64,000 nt of DNA. Origin: Xiphias gladius (lineage: Eukaryota; Chordata; Actinopteri; Istiophoriformes; Xiphiidae). Below, one piece after another: positions 55,401 through 64,000 of the stretch (position 1 is the first letter of the stretch; each line of letters opens with the position of its first letter). The DNA lies in the NCBI RefSeq assembly GCF_016859285.1, contig NC_053400.1:12768546-12832545 (forward strand), written 5' to 3'. The notes beneath the pieces were generated by a model. That model ran no database searches. It was not told where the DNA came from and saw only the letters and a program-made list of their open reading frames with translations. A program made the translations under genes and the position numbers.

Positions 55401-56382
55401 TAGCATAACACAGTTGTCTGTTCAGCACGTGTCCCTTTACATAATATGTGTCAGGAATAAATTCTCTCCGTTTTATGTTGTGTGTGGGGGTGTTAATTTT
55501 CTGGTGTACTAAATGTGCATATGTATGTAAAATTTGGGTTTTTGGCTGCACAAATACAAGTTCTTCATGTGTGAGAACTGCACAGTTTGTAGTGGGTAGT
55601 CAGTGTGTGCATGTCTGTGTGTGTCCACATCTGTACACCTTGTGGGACTCGGTGCATGCCTTGAAGTCTATATTTGCCTCACTGTGTCCTCCTGCATACG
55701 CCAGTGTCGATCCATAAAACTGAGCAGCTCCACAGAAAAGGTGAGATGAGGACAGAAAGAGTAATCAATGCTCCAGGTGTCTCAGGGCATACAGATTTCC
55801 TTTTCACTTTCCCCGCTCGGGAAAAACAAAGAATGACACCCGAGTCGACGGGCAGACTGCAGAGGTCGTCTGAGGCGATGCTACTGTACATTTCTGACAT
55901 TAAAACTGTTACATATGCAGATTACAGCAGAATCCAGATTTCTGTCGAGCTTGTTAGTGGTGTGTGCGCATGTACCGTACGTCTATGTGTGTCGGAGCTG
56001 CAAAAGGAATGGCCGGGTGAGTACCGGATCTTATCTGTGTGTGACAGGGAGAGGGACAATGCAGCGAATAGATGCCAAGCCAACTGCCACCTTGCAGGGC
56101 TACAGCGCTTTTTATAGCCCTCACTCCTCAAAAAGGCAAAAGCCCCCCCCCCCCACCTTCCCCTCTCCGTCTGTCTCTCATTGTATTCTTTGGAGTGTTC
56201 TACTTTTTAAATGTTCTTATTCCCCATTTAGAAGGCAAGCTACGTTTAAGCCCCTAGTTACTATGGCAACCCCTATTTGCATCTGAAAAGGTGTGTTTGA
56301 AGGGGCCAACAAAATGTGCAACAACATGCCTCGGCATTGTGCTTCACTTAGCAAGTACAGCAAATACTGTGTGTGTGTGTGT

Positions 56383-56434
<52 letters not shown>

Positions 56435-56839
56435 TCCAGGCGGAGGGGGGGGGGATTCTGAGGTTGGAATTCTAAATCTACATTTCATGAATTTATAGCA
56501 TAATCTTAAGGTAACACAGTAAGATGTGTTTATATAAACAGCATAAATGTGGGTAGTTTATCTGTGTCCAGAAAATAGGCACCAAAGATGCCAGGTAAAA
56601 TGGGTCAGTGCCTTGTATAGAGTGAATGAATGAACCGATTCATCAGTAGTGGACCTTTCAATCAATATTCCAGATATATTTACAGTTGCTTTGAAATGTT
56701 TAGATTCTCTGTTAATGTATTTTTTTTCTATTTATTAATTTAAATTGCAATTGAACTAGTTAAACTTTAAGTTAACTGGTAGATCAAATTATACCATTAT
56801 TTGGTATGTAACCCTTGTGTTTTCCTCTTTTTGTTATAT

Positions 56840-56877
<38 letters not shown>

Positions 56878-56884
56878 GTGTGTA

Positions 56885-56916
<32 letters not shown>

Positions 56917-59900
56917 AAAGAATTATATTTTATTTGCCATAACAAATAATAATTAAAAAATAAATAATAAATACTAAAAACAAATAATTTGTATTTGATA
57001 TAGAGTTTTTATTTTAATATCTTTTCTTGTCTTTTTTAGAGCATATAAACAACCCCATTGTATATAATCGTGGACTCTAAACAGAAGTAAGGCATAATTT
57101 TCTGAAGCAGACTTCAAACATGCCATTAATTTGAAGTCATGTTTATAAGTACTTCTAATCAAATTAGAAAAAATCATGAAGTATCAAGATGATAAAACAA
57201 TGTAACAATGTAAGCTGGAGTTAAAGAGGGCCCGGGGTCTCCAGGAGCACACACAGAACATTAGGGTGAATAAATGTTCATAGGGAATATCTATATTCTG
57301 CATGGAATATCATCCAGGTGGGTATTATATGGAATTGCAGCCATCTCTGTACTTCTTTTAAAATGCAAAAGACAAAGTTTAATTGAAAAACCAAAGGAAT
57401 TGTTGCAGTTTCAATAATAATAAAGTTTAAAAAAAAAGTGTTAAGACTACACAAAAAGTATTTTCATTAAAAAAAAATGAATCAAATAAATGTTATAATT
57501 AAAAGTCACCTCTATCTCAGTCATAACTGTAAATGTGTTTAATCTTTTAATTTTTTCTCTGTTCAAGATATAATTCAATAGTTTTTGTTCATTGATTTAA
57601 ACCGAGGATTTACTTCGGGCTACGTTGTCTAACTTACCGACACCTAATGTCTCTGTAGCAAAAAATGTGGTGACGTGGAGCTAAATATAGCTGCCTAAAA
57701 GGCTTGACACACCAGCTCGCAGGAAGCGGGAGATGAGAAGCACATTATTGACAAAGGCCCGTTCTGCTGCTCATCAGGAAATATGGAACATTACTCCCCT
57801 TCACAAATGATTTGCTCTTGGCATTTGGGAGGGATAAAAAATCCAATATATTGGATTTGTTGGGTTCTATTTACAATGCATCAGTGTTATATAATTTGAT
57901 GCATTTCTACCACAAATAGTCTGTCTGCACTATTATTGCAATGACCACCACTTTGTTTATTTGAGGATTTGATCTGATAAACCTATTAGAAAACAATTCC
58001 ACATGCATTTGCCATAATTGCCATAACTGAACCCTTAAGGCTTTAGGGTCGCTGGAGATAATTGGAGAGCGAGCAGAAAGGGGTGAGGTCCCAGGTGTGT
58101 AGGTGTCACTAAAATGCTGCCAAATCACTGGGACAAAGCAAAACAACACTAAACAAAACATGGCGTCAGTCGGGTTTCCACCAATGTCTGTCAGGTTACA
58201 GACAGAATGCACAGCGGCTTCATAATGAATCTCTCAAGACTTTTCCCTCAGGATTTCTCTCTACCACTCATTCACACACATGGGCTGACATGTGTGTACA
58301 CATACAACTTCAGTTTAAACAAAATCTAGGTGTAAGGAAAAGCCAGTCAGAGGTGTTTAGCTAGGTTTTTCCATTTTCTACATCTTTCACTTTTAAACGC
58401 TTTCATTTATTATAATTGTCTCATAATGTGCTGAACAAATATTTGACTCTCCTTCTATGTCATTGTTTCCAGTATTATTTTACTGTCACGTTCAACCATG
58501 ACCACCAGAAGGCTTTGGAGCTGCGCACAGAGGACGTCAAGGACTGTGATGAGTGGGTGGCTGCTATCACACAGGCCAGGTATCTCTCACACATGACCTC
58601 TAACCTACATACACACAATCAGCTGAGGAAGGTTTTGTTGAGAATTTGTGTACGCGTGTGTACGTGTGTGTGCATGCGTGTGTGTGTCCGTGTGCGTGTA
58701 TACCCTGTGATGCTGCATTGATCAATTTAATTCAGTCAGTAAAATTTTAGCGAAATGTACCCCACAGAAGGACAAAAGAATTCAAAATATCAGTTTTTCA
58801 GGATCTAAGAAAAAGGAAATTGAAAGTTTTTAGAACTTATTCGGTTGAAAAACTGTACCAACCCGATAGGTTAGCATGTAATTCTTAAACTTAGAAGGTA
58901 TTAAAATCACAAAAACTGGAGATACAAGGTTTTTTCTTGACAGCATCAAAATGGTCAATTACAGTACCATTAACTTCTTACAGCCTGATATTGTATAAAG
59001 ACATATACACCATGAACTGTATCCTAAGACGAATAGATGGATTCGTCTTAGGATGAATGTAATTAGGCACAATGGTTATTTAAGCGAAAATGCTAACATC
59101 AGCATGCTAACATACTCCCATTGGAAATATTAACTTGCTGTTGTTTAGGTATAATGTTTACCATGGTCACCATCTTAGTTTAGCATGTTAGCATGGAGCT
59201 TGCTTACATTTCCTAAACAAAAAGTATTTGGTCATAAACCAAAGTATTGGACAAATTAAAGATTTGATCTTACTCGAGAAGACAGGGGATCACCAAATCT
59301 TTCATCCCCATGGAACCACAAAATTTCATGGCCATTTTTTTGGCCAATATTTGTCAAGATATTTCTTTCCGTGGTGGGCATTGCCATGCCTTGGCCACCA
59401 CTGCTAGTATGGCTAAAAAAAACATTTGTGTTAGCTTCAAAAGTCGGATTAACTCACTCATTTACTAACTCATTAATGGCGAGTTCAGACGAAATGCGTA
59501 AGAACGAGTAGTTTGCAAGAGGTAGTACGCAGAATGAAGAGCAGGACAAACCAGCTAACTAGGAAGATAAGGAACCGAAAGTAAACGATCACATTCATTT
59601 GATAATCTGGTAGCCCTGTTCTCTTCAATATAGTCTGCAAGTCTGTCAATTCAGACATGCACAAAATGAAACTTTCCACCATTCTGCTCTACTGCAAAAT
59701 CATAACTGTCGTGACTTCAATTTCCCACCAATGCTAGAACCCCACTAGATGCACCATGTAAAGGTCAAAGGGCCATTATATCTAAGTGGCGACAAAATTG
59801 TGCTTTTGGTGTGAAAGTCCTATAAGACAGAGTACTGACTCTTCTATTATTCCCTCCACTGATATTATGTGAGGGCCTGTTATAATTATTGTTCAGAAAT

Positions 59901-60940
59901 ATTATATTACAAATATAATATAAAGTAATAAAATAAATGTACTATTATTAGACTTGATGTATGGAGTCTTGAGATGAATAATGAGCAAAATTCCCCTTAA
60001 AGATTCAGAGACCAAACAGGGTCAAGAAAGACGAGCAATACAATCATTCTAAATGTCAGCAGTGTGCATTTGTATGTCGAAAGGTCAATTGATTGGACTC
60101 ATTGAAGATTACATTGATTAGTTCTCAGTCCAGGCAGCAGCACTTACTGTACAGGAGTAAGTCTGGCCTGTAAGCATGTAATACACAGCAGGGCGCTGAA
60201 GATCTGCATTTGCCTATTTGCCTCATTTTGCTTTTTTGTAGGTTTCTGATGTCTGGATCATTGCCATATTCTAATGGTTTGAACTTCTTTTTAATCTCTT
60301 TCTTATTTCAGCACATTTCCAGTTTAACAAGCTGTTTTTTAATGTTGCTACGATTTAAACGAAAGCCTCTATTTAGCAGTCCTCACTTGTCAGGAGACAT
60401 CCAGATTCAAAATACTTTGAGGCCTGATTTACACAAGCTTGAAGGAGTTGGCTTCGCTGATTTTAAGCCTTGCTTAGCACGCACATAATGTGTTAAACTG
60501 GGTAATCTACAGAATTATTTCTCAAGCAGAAGCAGCGTTTACACATGGTTTGCTAAGCTCACAAGTATTTGAGGAATTGGTTGCGTAAGTGCCTGCGCTC
60601 TGTGTGGACACATGCTGATCAGAGGTCTGCTTTTGCTTTGTCAAGTCTATGGAGAGCCATGAAACATGCGTTAATGAGGTCTTTGCAATGCCTGTGTGTG
60701 TCTGTATAGTTACAGGAACCTGGCTACAGAGCATGAGACCCTCATGCAGAAGTACCTCCATCTACTCCAAATCGTGGAGACGGAGAAAACGGTTGCCAAG
60801 CAACTTCGACAACAGATAGAGGATGGGGAAATCGAGATAGAGCGGCTAAAATCAGAGGTAACTTGCTTTGTAATTTCATGATAGTAACACCTGTGTGTGT
60901 GTGTGTTTGTGTGTTTTGTCTTACTGTGTGGTACACAGTG

Positions 60941-60972
<32 letters not shown>

Positions 60973-63752
60973 ATGAAGTGAAAGTAGTCAGCCACAGAGG
61001 CTAAACACAGAAAGGCGGCACAGGACAAAGGTCACAGCCCAGATTCCAACCACAATGCTGTTATCATGGTAAGCATCAAGCTTGCAATGCCCCCGGTATG
61101 TTCTTGTTAGAAACACTGCAATACTGTTCAGTGTTTTGTATCCTAATTATTCAGTCTAAACTAGATCAAATGCATCTCTCTTTAATGTGCTAATAGCTAG
61201 CTCCAGTTGAATTGAATGTTTTCAATATGCATGAATCAGCTTCTATTGTACCTGATACTGCAGCCTGCACCAGAAAATGACAATCTACTGTCTCACTTTC
61301 TATGCTAAAATATGAAGTAGGAATGGATTTTGTTGTTGTTGGTTTTGTTTAATTTCAGTCCTTTATTAAAAGCTGTTTTTCTCGAGTCTATTCTTATTCA
61401 CTATCCACTGTCCAATACACTGTCATTCTAATGGGAGTAAAAGAAACAGGGCTCAATAAAACAAAATAGAAAACATTTTGATGAAGCTGGTACAGTTCAT
61501 TCATACATAATTCTTTGATACCAGCTAAGGGATGGTAAGAAATTTGAACAAAAGGCTATTTAGAAACATTGAATAAAACATTCATAATCATAATAAAACC
61601 ACATAGTGGAATGAGCGAATATGACGTGACCAAGATCATGAGTAGGATTTTAGCTGCATACAGAATATGGTACTCATCTTAACCCACTGAGTGAATGCAT
61701 TACTGGTTTGTGTTGAAATTCAGATCGCTGGGCTGCTCAAGGACAATGAGAAGATCCAGTCAAATCCAGAAGTGCCACCCAGTGAGGATGACACAGAGAT
61801 CAAGAAGATCAAAAAGGTGAGATCTGACTGCTTTGGTGCTGTGCAGTTTGAAAGGAGAAGGCTCAACTCAATGTGTAGTTTTCTTGATCAAGACAAAAAA
61901 GGGGAAGGAAGGGAGGGTTTGGCCAAAGTTTGATCTGTTCCAGCAGAGACATGTATGTTTTCTGAAACAGGTTTTTAAACACTACATCATCTCTGGGCAC
62001 CTGCTAGGTTTTATTTTTAACATTCATTTATACATCGAAGTTTCACACTCACATTCATAGTAGAGCATTCCTGTCTTCAACTCTTCTGAGACAGCTGCCT
62101 TCTCCTTCATAAAGCTGGAGAGCTGCAGTGATGAACCTATAGATAATTCTCACTTGATTCTGCAGTTCCCCTCAGCTCCACTGAGTGTTTTAGTGTCTTT
62201 AAGCTCATTGTTTTGGTTTTCCAGCCCACTTTTCTTTTGGTTCCTTCTCACTGCTCTCATTAAAAATTGTTTCCGGCTGCAACAGGCAGCTGTTTTCACA
62301 CAATGAATACTCATTTTTGTATAGAGAAAATTTTTTATAGAGAAAACTGACCTACATATCAGTCTACTAAGACCCTTCCAAAACCCACAGCATTACCTCA
62401 GGAATGTCGAGTCTCAAATGTATGCAGGTGTACACACATACAAAAATATGTAGCTTAACTTTTCTATGCTAAACTTTTTCATCACAGGTCCAAAGCTTCC
62501 TGCGAGGTTGGATTTGTCGCAGGAAGTGGAAGACCATCATCCAGGACTACATTCGTTCGCCCCACGCCGAGAGCATGAGGAAGAGGAACCAGGTAGTGTT
62601 TAGTATGCTGGAGGCCGAGGCCGAATATGTCCAGCAACTCCACATCCTGGTCAACAACTTCCTGCGGCCGCTCCGCATGGCCGCAAGCTCCAAGAAGCCA
62701 CCCATCACCCATGATGATGTCAGCAGCATCTTCCTTAACAGGTGGCTGGTGGTGAGACTGGTTGTGATAGTGGTGTGAGTCAGCACAGGGGGAGCTGCCA
62801 AGAAATATAACCCATAGCCCTTGACGGTCATTTTGCTTATTTTTCTTTATCAGTGAGACCATCATGTTTCTCCACCAAATCTTCTACCAGGGTCTGAAGG
62901 CCAGGATAGCCAGCTGGCCGACACTGGTTCTGGGTAAGAGACACAGAGATGGCCCCTTGGTCACCCATGCAGTTCAACATTAGGCTTGTTTTTGTTGGGA
63001 TTTGTTAAAAGGTCAGTTAAACCAAAGCATACACAAAAATAGTAGATTTTTTTTCGGTTTATGAGATATCTACATCTGTGACTTATGCCACCAACCCTGC
63101 ACAATGGAGGTTGGTTTTTGGCACTCACAGCATTCCAAAAATTATATTCGAAAAACCTAACAGCAATTCATTTTCCGGAAACAATGTCCTTTTTACATGC
63201 ATTATTCACACTGTAAACACTAATAACTGTTTTCTTCTGATGTACATCCTGTTTCATTTTCCAAATTAAGACTTAATGAAAGCACAGTTCAGGCTGAATT
63301 CAGGTCAGTGCAAAAACAAATTTTCACTTTCTGAAGTAAGAAAGTTTCACAAAGATAGAGCACTTGACTCTTTTTCATTGAGAAGGGTAGAAAAAATAGC
63401 GAAAAAAACAATTATTTTTATTTCTCGCTAACTGGTCTTTATGGGCTATCTTTGTTAGACAAAATATTTTATGATTAATACACAGGAAATATACCGTATG
63501 AATGAATTAATCAAATCATACTGTATGTATTCATGAAGATTTCTCCTTCTCTTTACAGCTGACTTGTTCGATATCTTGCTTCCCATGCTGAACATCTACC
63601 AGGAGTTTGTCAGGAACCACCAGTACAGCCTGCAGATCCTGGCTCACTGCAAGCAGAACCGAGACTTCGACAAGCTGCTGAAGCAGTATGAGGCCAAGCC
63701 CGACTGTGAGGAGAGGACGCTTGAGACCTTCCTCACCTACCCCATGTTTCAA
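52496..63752 (+). CDS. rasgrf1: Ras-specific guanine nucleotide-releasing factor 1; 3'-partial, first seven coding exons
   Basis: A neuronal exchange factor for Ras and Rac, activated by Ca2+/calmodulin through its IQ motif. Coding exons: 52496-52771, 58473-58579, 60710-60857, 61724-61816, 62488-62741, 62854-62933, 63559-63752; all introns are GT-AG and phases join to 384 residues of a protein usually near 1,250. The start [11 protein letters not shown] is the family start. PH domain: about residues 22-130 (K-W-F-A-L-L-Q-N, then [13 protein letters not shown]). Coiled coil: about 140-190 ([15 protein letters not shown]). IQ motif: [14 protein letters not shown] (209-222). The DH domain begins near 245 ([13 protein letters not shown]) and is cut by the window end after M-F-Q; the second PH, REM and CDC25 domains lie beyond. 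Intron 1 is 5.7 kb with TG and TA microsatellites and no other recognised exon. RASGRF2 is a possible alternative, but sequence feel and synteny with mir184/tmed3 favour RASGRF1. Confidence 0.97.
56257..56282 (+). promoter_or_regulatory. X-box-like and octamer motifs in rasgrf1 intron 1
   Basis: GTTACTATGGCAAC (56257-56270) differs slightly from the palindromic RFX X-box, and ATTTGCAT (56275-56282) is a perfect POU octamer four bases later. Whether they act as an enhancer is inference. Confidence 0.3.
56369..56432. repeat. (GT)n microsatellite, rasgrf1 intron 1
   Basis: About 31 GT units with one AT interruption, followed by a G-rich stretch. Confidence 0.96.
56836..56900. repeat. Compound (CA)n(TA)n microsatellite, rasgrf1 intron 1
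   Basis: CA units pass into TA units, a GTGTGT interruption and TA again, followed by a T run. Confidence 0.95.
59021..59054. repeat. Perfect 14-bp inverted repeat, 6-nt loop, rasgrf1 intron 2
   Basis: ATCCTAAGACGAAT (59021-59034) and its exact reverse complement (59041-59054) flank AGATGG. Confidence 0.9.
59060..59410 (-). repeat. Interspersed repeat, family of 8925-9440, in rasgrf1 intron 2
   Basis: AAATGCTAACATCAGCATGC is the reverse complement of the block seen near 9360, and ACAAAATTTCATGGCCAT fits the ATTTCATGGCAATCC part in the matching inverted order. Confidence 0.65.
60941..60968. repeat. (GA)n microsatellite
   Basis: About 13 GA units just after rasgrf1 coding exon 3. Confidence 0.9.
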
Positions 63753-64000
63753 GTAAGATTCCAAGGATACAGTGTATTATATTAACTTTGCTGAAGTACT
63801 GACCTGCATGTGCTTAATGTGGTTTTCCTGCAGGTAAACAGTAAGATTCATGTCAGTATCATAAAACAGTCCAGAGACGTCCTTCAAATCCTATCCAACA
63901 ATGGTGCCTGTTAAAAGTTTCACATGTCGAACTTTGAATTTTATCACAGTTAAACCAACAAGCGTAATGTTTTTCAAACACTACCCATCCAAAATGCCTC

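Overview
This window is vertebrate nuclear DNA, most likely from a ray-finned (spiny-rayed) fish. The evidence is multi-exon genes with GT-AG introns, CpG-rich promoters, many dinucleotide microsatellites, Tc1-like, hAT-like and L2-like transposon relics, and protein exons that read clearly as orthologues of vertebrate genes. No prokaryotic, viral or organellar gene block is visible. The exon boundaries below were set by hand from splice consensus, codon phase and remembered family architecture; no alignment was run.

Layout, left to right. (1) 1-7950, plus strand: the last four coding exons and the 3' UTR of znf710, an 11-finger C2H2 protein; its 5' end lies outside the window. (2) 7950-11760: an intergenic stretch of repeats with a decayed Tc1-like element, an old interspersed repeat carrying a small nested retroinsertion, and a perfect 26-bp hairpin. 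(3) 11761-16901, minus strand: the complete 11-exon idh2 (mitochondrial NADP isocitrate dehydrogenase, 454 residues), convergent with znf710, with a CpG-rich promoter up to about 17170. (4) 19156-21000, minus strand: the complete 3-exon tmed3 (p24 cargo receptor, 207 residues). (5) 22628-25702, plus strand: a complete 7-exon retinol dehydrogenase of the RDH11/12/13 type (329 residues), divergent from tmed3. (6) 25.7-52 kb: a 26-kb stretch without protein genes that contains the mir-184 hairpin on the minus strand, several repeats and an old L2-like LINE. (7) 52496 onward, plus strand: the first seven coding exons of rasgrf1 (PH, coiled coil, IQ and the start of the DH domain); the rest lies beyond the window.

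The genes do not form one pathway. The znf710/idh2 pair matches a human 15q26 neighbourhood, while tmed3/mir-184/rasgrf1 matches human 15q25, so the window spans a junction between two conserved blocks, with the relative strands inside each block kept.

No new defence-like or operon-like system was found. The observations most worth checking are two GC-AG introns (znf710 and the retinol dehydrogenase), a roughly 97% identical 0.26-0.28 kb direct duplication flanking the tmed3/rdh promoters, long foldbacks at 9.7 kb and 23.5 kb, a 32-bp perfect palindrome at 2.0 kb, a start-stop upstream ORF just before rasgrf1, and an adjacent X-box/octamer pair in rasgrf1 intron 1.
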